Below, in pieces: positions 22,290 through 32,920 of a stretch of 64,000 nucleotides of DNA. The stretch comes from Paroedura picta (taxonomy: Eukaryota > Chordata > Lepidosauria > Squamata > Gekkonidae), in NCBI RefSeq assembly GCF_049243985.1, contig NC_135377.1, positions 64,738,145 through 64,802,144 on the forward strand, read 5' to 3'. The notes below the pieces were generated by a model. It was not told where the DNA came from, searched no databases, and worked only from the letters and a program-made list of their open reading frames with translations. The first letter of the stretch is position 1. Each line of letters starts with the position of its first letter. Made by a program: the position numbers and the translations under genes.

Positions 22290-22574
22290 AAAGGTAAATC
22301 TATCCCCTGTGCAAGCACCAGGTCATGTCTGACCCTTGGGGTGATGCCCTCTAGCGTTTTCTTGGCAGACTCAATACGGGGTGGTTTGCCAGTGCCTTCC
22401 CCAGTCATTACCGTTTACCCCCCAGCAAGCTGGGTACTCATTTTACCGACCTCGGAAGGATGGAAGGCTGAGTCAACCTTGAGCCGGCTGCTGGGATTGA
22501 ACTCCCAGCCTCATGGGCAGAGCTTTCAGACTGCATGTCTGCTGCCTTACCACTCTGCACCACAAGAGGCTCAT
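22290..22574 (-). mobile_element. Second-family tRNA-derived SINE
   Basis: Minus orientation, full length, with the head at the right (GAGCCTCTTGTGGTGCAGAG) and the tail at the left. It directly follows the T-rich tail of the previous SINE. Confidence 0.88.
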
Positions 22575-22589
22575 TTGACCATGGAAAAA

Positions 22590-22958
22590 TATTTTTTTTC
22601 AGGTTTCAAGGAACCCTGGAAGATGCAGGAATTAAGAGAATAGGCCTGTAGATCAACAGGAGAAGTGGGCTCCAGTGATGTCAGCAGACATCCAAACCCC
22701 TGGGAAAGACCATGTAACCCCTGGGGAGCTCCTGCATAACCGCAGATTACCCCAAAACCTGGAAATATTATTCAGGCTTCAAGGAACCCAGAAGTGGTGA
22801 CAAGCCCCTTCAGAGAAGTGGGCACCAAAGTAAGATTTGGGAGCCAGCCAATCAATCGGCCATTTACCGTTTCCATTGTGGAGAAAGAGACTCGGCCTAT
22901 AGAGCAACAGGGGCAGTGGACTCCTGGGACCCCAGTTGGAATTGGAATCCCTGTTCTA
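22590..22958. mobile_element. Family-D hAT-like MITE, reverse orientation
   Basis: Contains ATTATTCAGGCTTCAAGGAA and ends TTGGAATTGGAATCCCTGTT, matching the family-D terminus. The internal order suggests rearrangement or two partial copies. Confidence 0.5.
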
Positions 22959-23016
22959 AACAAGTCCACATTACACTGCCCAAGCTCCCTTCTTCCCACG
23001 TCTACTTACATATTAG

Positions 23017-23412
23017 CCTAGAGAGGAGACGACTGAGGGGGGATCTGATAACCATCTTCAAGTATTTAAAAGGGTGCCATATGGAGGATGGAGCAGAGTT
23101 GTTCTCTCTTGCCCCAGAGGGACAGACTGGGATGAAATGAATTCAAAAGAAATTCCATCTAAACATCCGGAAGACGTTCCTGACAAGGCGGTTCCTCAGT
23201 GGAACAGGCTTCCTCGGGAGGTGATGGGTTCTCCATCTTTGGAAATTTTTAAACAGAGGCTGGATAGCCGTCTGACAGAGAGGCTGATTCTGTGAAGGCT
23301 CAAGGGGGTGGCAGATTACAGTGGATGAGCGATTGGGATGTGAGTGTCCTGCATAGTGCAGGGGGCTGGACTAGATGACCCATGAGGTCCCTTCCAACTC
23401 TGTGATTCTATT
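23017..23412 (+). mobile_element. CR1 LINE C-terminus and 3' end
   Basis: Translation shows LERRRLRGDLITIFKYLKG, then VPQWNRLPREVMGSPSLEIF and KQRLDS. The 3' UTR carries GGGCTGGACTAGATGACC and ends TGTGATTCTATTA, the classic CR1 3' terminus. A 5'-truncated copy. Confidence 0.95.
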
Positions 23413-23419
23413 ATTGTCT

Positions 23420-24220
23420 CTCTGGACCCTGCTTTCTTCTTTCACCTGTGGCAACATGACGTGTGCCTCTCTTCTAACCGTGACTGCAAGGCACAAAGGA
23501 CACAATTTCTGACCAGGTTCCGACCTCTGAACTACAGCACACCCCTTTCTATCGGCTAGGTTCCTAACACAGAGACACTTCCGCTCTGACAGACGTGGCA
23601 AAAGCCTGAATCTCTAGCCATGTCCTTGCTCTACTTTTTCAAACCACAGGACCCAGGCGAACACTTTTATTTGAACTCTATAAATAGTACTTTAGTATGC
23701 TTTCCCCACCCCCCTTCAGATTCTGATTAGGAGCCTTCACTGTATTTCATCCCATTTCTTGCAGGATAGTAATAGCAATGTCTTTTTATTCTTCCCCTGG
23801 CAGGCAGTATGGGAGATCAGGAGAGACAGCAGCATTTAGCGAAGGTGATTCTGCAGAACAAAAGGTCAGGAGTCACCCCGGTCCCCCTGCTGTGAGAAAG
23901 CTAGGGACTGCAGAGACGGGTTGCTTCGGAGAATGTTTTCGACTTCTCTTAAAACCCCTCCAGATAAAGGATGACAGATGGAAATCAGACCTAGATTCCA
24001 GAATAAGAAAGTCAGTGTCCAACAGAGTAAGTTAAAACTGGATTGTTCCCAAACATATATGACAGGTTTGCCCATTTCTAAACCTAATGGAGAGATCCCT
24101 AGACTTTATTAAGAGCAGCGCAGGGCTCCTGGCATGGGGTACATTTTGCTTGTAACATTTGGCACCTGCAGACACAGTTAGGTCTTAAATTGCCCAAATG
24201 TGGGGCAATTTGTAGTTGTA
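23420..24220. other. Intergenic, nothing recognised
   Basis: No repeat or gene recognised. Confidence 0.45.
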
Positions 24221-24332
24221 ATCATCATCATCATAATCAATTAATTTATTCTCCCCGGCAAGCCGGTTCATGGCAGGTTACAACAGTGCAATTCCATAAC
24301 AATCCCCAATTAAAACCCCATTAAAAAACCCA

Positions 24333-24740
24333 TTGATGATGATGTCATCCGTTCAAACATGTCCGACCCTCAGTGATTCTATAGGAAAGCTTTCTCCATT
24401 CGTCTCTGTCAATGACCACTTCTTACAGTTGGTTCATGGTCATCCCTGTATTGGCTTTGACCGTGACGAGCCAACGGATCCTTTGGCGACCACATTTCCT
24501 TTTGCCGCTGACCATGCCGAAAAGAGTCTGATCAGAAAAGAGTCTGATCTCACGATGTGTCCAAAGTAAGTGATCTTTAGCCATAATATCTTCCCTTCTA
24601 TTGACATAGTTGGTCAGCTGCTCTCTAAAACTATCATGTTGGGAACTTTGGCTGTCCATGGTATTCGCAGCATTCGTCTCCAACACCATAATTCGAAAGC
24701 ATCTATTCTTCTCCTGTCTTCCTTCTTCAGGGTCCCATTA
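24333..24740 (-). mobile_element. LINE ORF2 C-terminal fragment (RTE/BovB-like)
   Basis: The minus strand encodes residues resembling MVLETNAANTMDSQSSQHDS and TNYVNRREDIMAKDHLLW, then RKCGRQRIRWL, the same C-terminal layout as the clearer copy at 39120. Clade tentative. Confidence 0.55.
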
Positions 24741-24879
24741 AAAAAAACAAAACAAAAAAACACAGCACAAGAGGGCGGTAAATACTAGCCCTTCCACCAT
24801 GGAAGGGCTACAAGCCAGGGTGACAGAAGATCTGTTTCCCAACAGAGTTATGGTTGACATATGAAGGTGGTTGATAGTT

Positions 24880-25084
24880 AGGATGGCCAGCCTCCAGGTG
24901 GTAGCTGGGGATTTCCCAGAATGACAGGCCTCAGAGATCAGTTTGCCTGGAGGAAAGAGCTGTTTTGGAAGGTGAACTCCATGGCATTATATCTGAAAGA
25001 GGTCACTCCCTTCCCCAAACCCTGCCCTCTTACAGGCTTCACCTGCAAAATCTCCTGGTGTTTCCCAACCCAGAGCAGCAACCC
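24880..25084. mobile_element. Family-A fold-back MITE
   Basis: Left end AGGATGGCCAGCCTCCAGGT and right end CAGAGCAGCAACCCT; both termini present. Confidence 0.78.
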
Positions 25085-25109
25085 TATTGATGATGTTCTG
25101 ATGGGATGG

Positions 25110-25222
25110 TTAGAATAATAGAATAATAGAGTTGGAAGGGACCTCCTGTGTCATCTAGTCCAACCCCCTGCACTATCCACAACCCTATCGCTCATCCACT
25201 GTAACCTGCCACCCCCTTGTTC
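25110..25222 (-). mobile_element. CR1 LINE 3' end
   Basis: AGAATAATAGAATAATAGAG followed by TTGGAAGGGACCTCCTGTG and CCAACCCCCTGCACTATCC; reverse orientation of the CR1 terminus. Confidence 0.9.
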
Positions 25223-25317
25223 TGGTTGTTCTGGTGATTCGCTGTCCGGTTTCACTTTCACAGGCAGCAAGAGGAGAAAGCAAGTAAGCAGAGAGGGTGA
25301 TTTATAAGATACAGAAA

Positions 25318-25520
25318 GAAGAAGAGTTGTCTTTTATACCCCACTTTTCACTACCCAGAGGCATCTCAAAGCAGCTTACAAAGACCTTTCCCTTCCTCTC
25401 CCCACAGCAGACACCGGGATAGGTGGGGCTAAGAGACTTTTTAATAGAACTGCTCTGTGCGAACAGGGAGAGGTGTGGGGAATCAAACCTGGTTCAGCAG
25501 GTTATAGTCTCAGAAAACTG
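25318..25520 (-). mobile_element. Sauria-type SINE
   Basis: Reverse orientation: GAAGAAGAGTTGTC, then ATACCCCACTTTTCACTACC through GAATCAAACCTGG (B box complement). Subfamily with the extra AACTGCTCTGTGCGAACAG segment. Confidence 0.88.
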
Positions 25521-25754
25521 CACTGCAAGAACAGCTCTAAGAGAACTGTGAATAGGCCTAAGAGATGATACAGTCCTTGAGAATTTCATTTTAGCTGTGG
25601 GAATGTGTTCCCTTGTGTATACAAGGGAGTGTGTTTCCACTGAGATTAATGGAAACAACAATCAGTTGGATTTCTTGGTGCAACTTGTATCATTCCAGTA
25701 TTGAAGAGCCTGTACCACATTTTAGGCACTAGGAGCAAATCCAAGTATGACGGT

Positions 25755-26040
25755 TTTCTTGGTGTAGTGGTTAGGAGTATGGACTTCTAATTTGGCAAGC
25801 CTGGTTTAATTCCCTGCTCCCCCACATGCAGCCAACTGGGTGATCTTGGGCTTGCCACGGCTCTGATAAAGCTGTTCTGACCAAGCAGTAATCTCAGGGA
25901 TTTCTCAGCCTTACCTGCCTCACAGGATGTCTGTTGTGGGGAGAGGAAGAGAAGGCAATTGTAAGCCGCTTTGAGGCTCCTTCTGGTTGAGAAAAGTGGC
26001 ATATAAGAACTAACTCTTCTTCTTCTCCTTCCTCCTCCTC
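25755..26040 (+). mobile_element. Sauria-type SINE, long subfamily
   Basis: Head TTGGTGTAGTGGTTAGGAG. The body carries an extra GATAAAGCTGTTCTGACC AAGCAGTAAT block shared with the copy at 29729, then a CT-rich tail. Confidence 0.9.
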
Positions 26041-26044
26041 CTCT

Positions 26045-26795
26045 CTCTTTCTCCTATCCCCGGTAATTTTTCTTCTCTTTTTTTGGTCAGCTTTTTTGTC
26101 CATAAACCTTTGGGTTAGGAATAAATGCTTTCCCCAGCTTTTAAATAGCTTGACTTCTTGGATTTTACATGTAAATTAAAAAAAAAACATTGTAAATAGA
26201 ATGGTTTGTGCTTGCCACCGACTTAGCGAAGGCGAGATGGAAAGATGTACAGGCTTCAAATTTAAATGAAGTTTTAAAAAGTGGTTCTGCCCAGTTTGTG
26301 CTCTCCCCAGCCACAGTTTTAAAGGAAAAGGGCCCTAGGCTTATCCTAGCTATTTATGGCACCAGTAATGGTGAGGGAATGGAGGTTTATTCACCATGAA
26401 TGACGGTCATGAATCTACACAAATCTACAGAAACCAAAGGCAAACTGTTTGCAGACCCTTTCCTTTGTCTTTGGCTTGATGAATCATACCCATGACCCAG
26501 CCATACAGCTCTGAAATGATCACTGCAGACTGCTTGTGCTCAGCAGCGCATGTAAAGGCGCCTTAGTTTCGTAACTGTGTGCTTGGCAGCCCAAACGGTT
26601 CACCTCTTCTGCCTTTTGGCGACTTCTCAAGCTTTGGAAAGAAAGGCTCACGTGTTTCGCCGACTGACACTCAACCCACCGCCCTTAGCAAAAGAAACTG
26701 CCTTCCCCATTCCTTTCTTGTGCCCTGAGTATGTCCCTCAGCACGTTAAAAAATAATGCTTACTCTAACTGGTGACGAAGTGAGGTGGAATGGGC
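26045..26795. other. Intergenic, nothing recognised
   Basis: No repeat or gene recognised. Confidence 0.45.
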
Positions 26796-26800
26796 CTCTG

Positions 26801-26826
26801 ATCTCTCTCTCTCTCTCTCTCTCTTT
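26801..26826. repeat. (CT)n microsatellite
   Basis: About a dozen CT units followed by a T-rich stretch. Confidence 0.95.
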
Positions 26827-26864
26827 CTTTTTTTCTTTTTGTTTCAGGGGATCTTGGACCACGT

Positions 26865-27150
26865 CTCCCCAGACTTCATAGCAGGAAATTTTTGAACGCA
26901 TCACATTGTCTCTCTGTGGGAGAACTCCCTGGGTGTCCACCTGGCAGCTGCCTGTGCTTTCTTGCCTGCTGCGAGACGAAATTAAATATACAGAGTAGAC
27001 TTCTGTGGAGTCTTCAAACTTCCATTGTTCTTTATTTCTTTGATATTCAACAAATCCCAACGCGTTTCGCTCTTTAGCTTTTTCAAGGGACATCAGTTTC
27101 AATGTTTTCAAAACCAACTTGGATTTAGCTACGAGTAGCATTTGTTAAGA
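26865..27150. repeat. Unclassified dispersed-type repeat
   Basis: Contains AAATCCCAACGCGTTTCGC and TTTAGCTTTTTCAAGGGAC. The reverse complement, with GCGAAACGCGTTGGG, is a motif seen in vertebrate retroelement tails, but I cannot name the family. Confidence 0.35.
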
Positions 27151-27359
27151 CAATATTAGTCACTGTTAAGAGATTATTTTGCAGAATCGAAGTTATTATT
27201 AAATTAAATTATTACACAGAGGAAACATACAAATCAGATAGGTTTGGGAGCCCCACTGGGTGGGAATGTGCACTCCAACTGATTCAGATAGCCAAACTAC
27301 AAGCAAAACAATTACAGAAAGTCTCTTTAGATATTAGTGCAATGTTAATGTCAGACCAG

Positions 27360-27510
27360 GAAGAAGAGCTATTTTTACCCAGCTTTTTACTACCTAAAGG
27401 AGTATCATAGCAGCTGACAATTGCCTACCCTTCCTCTCCCCACAACAGACACCCTGTGAGGGAGGTGAGGCTGAGAGAGCCCTGGGAGAAGTGTGACTGG
27501 CCCAAGGTCA
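27360..27510 (-). mobile_element. Sauria-type SINE, head missing
   Basis: GAAGAAGAGCTATTTTTACC through GTGTGACTGGCCCAAGGTCA in reverse orientation, abutting a CR1 end. Confidence 0.85.
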
Positions 27511-28580
27511 TAGAATTATAGAATAGAATCCTAGGGCCTTTTCGCACAGGGATCTTTGTTGCAAATTGTTTGCGGAATGAAAAATCGCCATTTAAAATAG
27601 TGGAATTCGTCGTTATGCATACCTGCCTTTGTAGTGGAATCAGTTGCGTTTTTTAGCGTTTCCCACAGGCTTCCGGTCTCGGCAGAAATCGCTAGAAAGG
27701 AAGCGCTATTGCCAAGCTCGTCCCGCCCCTGGCCGTCAAGCAGCCAATGGGCAGCCGTTAGCATGCTCCCAAACAGCCCCTTTCCCTTTAAGAAAGGTTT
27801 AAAAAAAAAAAAAAAAACGACCCATAGCAATGAATCTAGGTAGATTCGTTGCTACGGAGAGACCCATCCAGCTGCCTAATGTGAGCTGTCGTTTGATTGT
27901 ATGATCATTTGCACGCTGCCTCGAGTGATAAAAAAAAAAATCCCCCCCCCCCTCTCATGGGCACGATTTTCGGCTGAATTTATTTGTAAAAAATAAAGGG
28001 ACTTTATTTCAGCAAACGGGCTTTTCAGTTGTTTGTGCTTAGTGACTAAAGGTGAAGGACTGAAGCCAGGGAAGCCTCTAAACAGAAAGAGGCTCGCCGG
28101 TGCGTTTATCCCCGCTCGCTCGGAGAAAAAAAAATGGCGATCGCTTCGCCGGAAGTTTGGAGGAGAGAGCCAGGGGGAGGGACTTTGAAGAACCAGCAAC
28201 AATGGTAACGCACAGATCTTTAGCGCTACTGTTGCAGATTGGTTGCAGGAGTGTATCGCTATCCGGAGGGTGAATCCACTTTTCTGGATTCCCCTGACAG
28301 CGCCACAACGAAGCGCTTTTTGCTGATTGGTTTCAGGATTGTTGCAGATTGTCTACGACGTCGTGGGTTATGTCAAATTAGTAGCGTTTCCAAATAGCAA
28401 CCATTCTGCTACTTTGAAGCCGTGCGAAATGGCCCCTAGAGTTGGAAGGAGCCATGCAAGACATCTAGTCCCTGCTCAATGCAGAATCAGCCCGGCTGGC
28501 CTCCTATGTCTCAAAGTGGCTCATCCTATAGGTCACCTTGAGGTTGCCTCACGGTGGAGGTCACTCAGCAGGCCTCATGT
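27511..28580 (-). mobile_element. CR1 LINE 3' end split by the PIF-like element
   Basis: Left piece 27511-27533 (ATAGAATTATAGAATAGAATC type) and right piece from 28436 (CTAGAGTTGGAAGGAGCC, then ACATCTAGTCC). They would be contiguous without the insertion at 27534-28435. Confidence 0.85.
27534..28435 (-). mobile_element. Non-autonomous PIF/Harbinger-like DNA transposon, copy 2
   Basis: 902-bp inverted copy of the element at 10559-11454, nearly identical by eye apart from homopolymer lengths and scattered substitutions. Flanking CTA at 27531-27533 and 28436-28438 forms a 3-bp target duplication. It interrupts a CR1 3' end: removing it restores the usual CR1 end-sequence reading on minus-strand orientation, which confirms the borders. 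Confidence 0.85.
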
Positions 28581-28584
28581 CTTC

Positions 28585-28778
28585 AAAGTGGCTTACAATC
28601 ACCTTCCTTTCCTCTCCCCACAACAGACACCCTGTGAGGTAGATGCGACTAAGAGAGCTCTGAGAGAACTGTGAACGGCCAAGGTCACCCAGCTGGCTGC
28701 ATGTGGAGGAATGGGGATTGAAACAAGGTTCTCCAGATAAGAGATCACCTCTCTTAATCACAACACCAAGCTGGCTCT
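28585..28778 (-). mobile_element. Sauria-type SINE
   Basis: AAGTGGCTTACAATCACC, CCCCACAACAGACACCCTGT and CCAAGGTCACCCAGCTGGCT in reverse, with the head complement ending CACCAAGCTGGCTCTC. Confidence 0.88.
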
Positions 28779-28814
28779 CATAAATTAAGATGTTTCCATT
28801 TAAACCTCCATGCA

Positions 28815-28905
28815 GCCATGAAGCTCATTGGGCAGCTGTTAATCCACCTAGTAATCTTCCTTACAAGACTGTTGTGAGGAAAACAAGATGGAGGGAATGG
28901 TAAGA
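28815..28905 (+). mobile_element. Sauria-SINE remnant, older subtype
   Basis: CATGAAGCTCATTGGGC and GACTGTTGTGAGGAAAAC plus AAGATGGAGGG follow the classic Sauria SINE body more closely than the abundant subtype here. Internally deleted. Confidence 0.55.
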
Positions 28906-28909
28906 ATGA

Positions 28910-29725
28910 ATGAATAGATATGATGATCCTTCAGATCCTGAACAGGAGCCACGCCCCTTCACATCCATTAGCTATGGGACTTTAAATGGATACCCCATCA
29001 TACTGCTTAACACCGGATTTCTAGTTGTGCTGCTCTCCAAATTCCCATTGGAAATGAGGTTGGTATGTATAAATTCTATCCCAGAGGCTAAACCAGTTCT
29101 TTTGAAATATGCCCAACCTTGCCCCGAACCCAGTAAAAATACTTTGCATTTTAAAGCTGGCTTAAGTCCTTTTCCTCCTTCATTTTGCTTCCGGGTGCAC
29201 AATTCTAAAACATCTGATGGCTGGTGATCGTGATGAATGATAAGAGATATTTATAAGAATCATAAATATTTACCAAGCCCCTGAAGAATCTAGGTGCTAT
29301 TCATAGAACATTTTTGGAGACAAAAATCTCACTCGGCTGATTTATGATCCTAAATGACCTGAACCGTTAACCATATACAACTCTTGCACTGTTCGTGTCT
29401 ACATAAAACAACTTCCCTAATTTTAAACCTAAGTTCCTTGGCCTAATCATGTCTACATTGAAATAAATCCCTTTGATTTCAATTGGACTTACTCTCAAGA
29501 AAATGTTTCTAGTATTTTGGCCCCATGTGCAGCCACTGGATTTTTCTGTTTTCTATTTATTTAATTTGAACAGCTCTCTCTGCTTTACTATGGTACCTTT
29601 TCTGATGTATTCAGAGAGTGCTATTTAAAGCTCTCTGTACCATTTTTTTAATGCCCATAGCCTGTCAAATATTGTGCTAGTGTGCGCCAGCAATTAGTTG
29701 CAGCTATTTCGCCTTTGTTTACGAA
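28910..29725. other. Intergenic, nothing firm recognised
   Basis: A possible common squamate repeat word (GATTTCAATTGGACTTACTC) near 29475; otherwise no gene or repeat recognised. Confidence 0.45.
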
Positions 29726-29728
29726 GGA

Positions 29729-30033
29729 GCCAGTTTGGTGTACTGATTAGGAGTATGGACTTCTAATCTGGCATGCTGGGTTTGATTCCCCTCTCCCCCC
29801 CACATGCAGCCAGGTGGGTGACCTTGGGCTCGCCACAGCATTGATAAAGCTGTTTAGACCAAGCAGTAATATGAGGGCTCTCTCAGCCTTACCTACCTCA
29901 TAGGGTGTCTGTTGTGGGGAGAGGAAAGGGAAGGCAACTGTAAGCTTCTTTGAGACTCCTTCGGGTAGAGAAAAGTGGCATATAAGAACCAACTCTTCTT
30001 CTTCTTCTTCTTCTTCTTCTTCTTCTTCTTTTT
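29729..30033 (+). mobile_element. Sauria-type SINE, long subfamily, with (TTC)n tail
   Basis: Head GCCAGTTTGGTGTACTGATT, the subfamily block GATAAAGCTGTTTAGACC, body end AAAAGTGGCATATAAGAACC and a (TTC)n tail from about 29993. Confidence 0.92.
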
Positions 30034-30045
30034 TCTTCTAGACAT

Positions 30046-30781
30046 AGATTCAAATGGGTAGCCATGTTGGTCTGAAGTAGCACAACAAAACCAGAGTCCA
30101 GTAGCACCTTTAAGACCAACAAAGATTTATTCAGGGCGGGAGCTTTTGAGTGCAAGCACTCTTCATCAGACTACGATCTTCTTACATGACAGGGAATATA
30201 TAGCAAAAATCAATTCTGTTACATCAGTAGACGGTGTCACAACCAAATACAGCCAATGATAATCCTTTGTCAAAACAGCCAAACAATCCCCTAGAATTCA
30301 GTGTACTTTACACAGGGAGAACCAAACTGCCTTTTATTAGTGATCAAAGGTTCCCACCTCTCCATATGTTGCTTGCTCCATCCATCTCCATACAACTGTG
30401 AAATATTCCTGGCAGGGTATTGCTGGTAATTATCCCAAGGCCAGGAAGTCAAACTCAAAATTCCATTACATTGCCATATCTTATAGTCACATTATCACAA
30501 ATAAAATAAATAGTGAGGAATATGAATACACAAGTTGAACAAGGTTAGCATGAATAATGAGATAAAAAAACCTTTGTCCCTGTTGAGTCCTGTGTATGTC
30601 ATAGTATTGAGTTTTGTAATAACTTGCATTTCTGCAATCTCCCTTTCTAGCCTGTTCTTGAAGTTCCTTTGCAATACAACAGCTACTCTCAGGTCCGTTA
30701 TTGAATGTCCTAGAAGGTTGAAGTGCTCGCCCACAGGTTTTTCAATTTTGTGGGGTTTGTCCCTGTTGAGTCCTGGGTATG
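30046..30781 (-). mobile_element. Penelope-like retroelement, 5'-truncated
   Basis: 736 bp flanked by a 12-bp target duplication TCTTCTAGACAT (30034-30045 and 30782-30793). The minus-strand frame at 30495-30734 reads GEHFNLLGHSITDLRVAVV and FKNRLEREIAEMQVITKL, the end of the Penelope GIY-YIG endonuclease domain, followed by a tail with CAAAAGCTCCCGCCCTGAAT. It inserted just after a SINE tail. Confidence 0.9.
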
Positions 30782-30793
30782 TCTTCTAGACAT

Positions 30794-31070
30794 GTTGAAG
30801 AGGGGCCAACTTACTTACTGCACCTATAGGGACAAGGACGGAGCAATGGGTTCAGATAATGGGACAGGAGGTTCCACGAAGATTAGAAAGCATTTCCTGA
30901 TGGTGAATGGTGTTCACAGATGGGATCTGCTGCCTTAGAGGGTGGTGGAGTCTCATTCATTGGAAGTTTTTAGGAGGAGATTGGATGAGCACCTGTCAGG
31001 AGTGTGTGATTTCTAAGTCCCCAAGAAGCTGGGGTCTTGGGGGTCTTTCAGCTCTGTGTGATTCTGATTC
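30794..31070 (+). mobile_element. CR1-like LINE C-terminal fragment
   Basis: Translated pieces resemble KHFLMVNGVHRWD and VVESHSLEVFRRRLDEHLSG, a CR1-type C-terminus, with TGTGTGATTCTGATTC near the end. Confidence 0.7.
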
Positions 31071-31092
31071 ACCTGTGGACAATTGCTCTAGT

Positions 31093-31290
31093 GCAATTGC
31101 ACAATCACTGTGTTAGAGTGGAGCAGGGGTGGCCAAACTGTGATTCTCCAGATGTCCATGGACTACAATTACCATGATTCTCTGCCAGCATGTTCTGGCA
31201 GGGGCTCATGATAATTGTATTCCATGAACAACTGGAGAGCCACAGTTTGGCCACCCCTGCTCCACTCTAACACAGTGATTGTGCAATTGC
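31093..31290. repeat. 198-bp palindrome: family-C MITE plus 31-bp inverted flanks
   Basis: The MITE hairpin 31124-31259 (CAGGGGTGGCCAAACTGTG ... CACAGTTTGGCCACCCCTG) is continued outward by perfect 31-bp inverted flanks, 31093-31123 and 31260-31290. A transposon insertion should leave direct, not inverted, flanking repeats. Confidence 0.92.
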
Positions 31291-31490
31291 TCACAGTGAA
31301 TCTTGGAACAGGGTCGACCTTGACTTGTATTTGGATGGGAAACCTCCGAGGATTTGGGAGGTCCTTCCACCAATACACACTAGGGATCATGATGCAGAGG
31401 CCGGCAATGGCAAACCACCTCCAGACATCCCTTGCCTGGCTGTTAGACAATCCTCAGATCTCCTGGCTACACGACACAGGACATACGGTA
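31291..31490 (+). mobile_element. 5S-rRNA-derived SINE
   Basis: AACAGGGTCGACCTTGACTT and GTATTTGGATGGGAAACC match the 3' half of 5S rRNA. The SINE body (GGCAATGGCAAACCACCTCC, ATCCCTTGCCTGGCTG) follows. Confidence 0.85.
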
Positions 31491-31523
31491 AATAAATATG
31501 TAAAACTTCCTGGCCTGGAACTA

Positions 31524-31699
31524 GGGTGGCCACATCTGGGTTAGGAGACATCTGGAGATTTGAGGTTGGAGCCTGGGGAGGACAGGGGCCTTAGTTGGGT
31601 ACAGTACCGTACTGTCCATCCTCCCAAGCATCCATTTTCTCCAGGGGAACTGATAATTCTGGGCTATCCCCAGGTCCCACCTGGAGGCTGGCATCCCTG
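31524..31699. mobile_element. Family-A fold-back MITE
   Basis: AGGGTGGCCACATCTGGGTT left end and CCTGGAGGCTGGCATCCCT right end as imperfect inverted repeats. Confidence 0.8.
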
Positions 31700-31999
31700 C
31701 CTTGAACCCACATACTGGAAAGACCTTCTCCAGCTAGGTGCACTTACTTTAGAAATGCCCAGGCGATCTGTTTGGCTGTTCCAGGCAGTTAACTGAGGCA
31801 GCCATGCAAGTGAAGATGCATTAGAATCGAAGTATCAAAATCTATCATAACAATCATAATAAAAACATCAATGCAGACCGAGCACTCGCTGTCGGCAGAA
31901 GCCTCTGAAACAGGAGCGATAAATCAGTTTTCCTTGCTTGTCTGAAGAAGAGCTCCCCCAATGAGCACTTGGCTCTGCAGATTCCAACTGGCTGGTCAT

Positions 32000-32430
32000 C
32001 CCTGGCCCCAAGGAAATACATTGGGCCTCAACCAGGGCCAGGGCATTTTCAGTCCTCACCCCTGCTTGGTAGAGTCAGCTACCAGAGGAGATCTGGGCCC
32101 TGTCGTAGCTGATACAGTTCCGCAGGGCCTGCAGGATGGCGCTCGTCCACCAAGCTTTTGGTTGGGGCCATAACAGATGTTATTATCTGTGGCCCTCCCC
32201 TATAAGACACCCCCGCTGAGAGACACCTTAGTCTGGAGACTTATGGGCAAGGGACTATCTGAAGGTTGCTATCGCTTAACGTTGCTAAGCTACTTGTTTT
32301 TATTATGGTTTATACTGCTAATTGTCGAAGTTATTGTGTTGGTTTTTAATTTACTGTTAATTTTAACTTATCACGTACACTGCCCTGAACCATATTGGGT
32401 GGGCAGTAGAGAAATTTAATGAAGAAGAAG
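32000..32430 (+). mobile_element. L2-like LINE 3' end
   Basis: GTTCCGCAGGGCCTGCAGGA and CCACCAAGCTTTTGG mark the end of the open frame; the 3' UTR has ACACTGCCCTGAACCATATT and GGGCAGTAGAGAAATTTAAT, then a GAA-rich tail. Confidence 0.72.
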
Positions 32431-32439
32431 ATGAAAAAG

Positions 32440-32920
32440 AACATGAAAGCAGCCCTGCTGGAACCAAACAAAGAAGACTTCAAATCCAGCACTCTGTTGC
32501 ACAGAGCGGCTGATCAGATGCCCTAAAAGGTAATGGTAAAGGTGTAAAGGTATCCCCTGTGCAAGCACCGAGTCATGTCTGACCCTTGGGGTGACGCCCT
32601 CTAGCGTTTTCATGGCAGACTCAATACGGGGTGGTTTGCCAGTGCCTTCCCCAGTCCTTACCGTTTACCCCCCAGCAAGCTGGGTACTCATTTTACCGAC
32701 CTCGGAAGGGTGGAAGGCTGACTCAACCTTGAACCGGCTACTGGGATTGAACTCCCAGCCTCATAGGCAGAGCTTCAGACAGCATATCTGCTGCCTTACC
32801 ACCCTGCGCCACAAGAGGCTCATTCAGATGCCCTAGGAAGGGTTATAAACCAGAGTATGAACGCTGAGGCGTGCCGTTGATGAGTGATACAAAAGCCAAC
32901 ATCCCGAGACTGGTTTCCAG
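32440..32920 (+). mobile_element. CR1-like tail fragment interrupted by a SINE
   Basis: CTTCAAATCCAGCACTCTGT and GCACAGAGCGGCTGATCAGA resemble the common reptile LINE tail (CATCCTGTTTC...GTGGCCAACCAGATGCC). Resumes after 32823. Confidence 0.55.
32526..32823 (-). mobile_element. Second-family tRNA-derived SINE
   Basis: Full length, with the head at the right. The 12-bp duplication TCAGATGCCCTA is perfect (32514-32525, 32824-32835). Confidence 0.93.
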
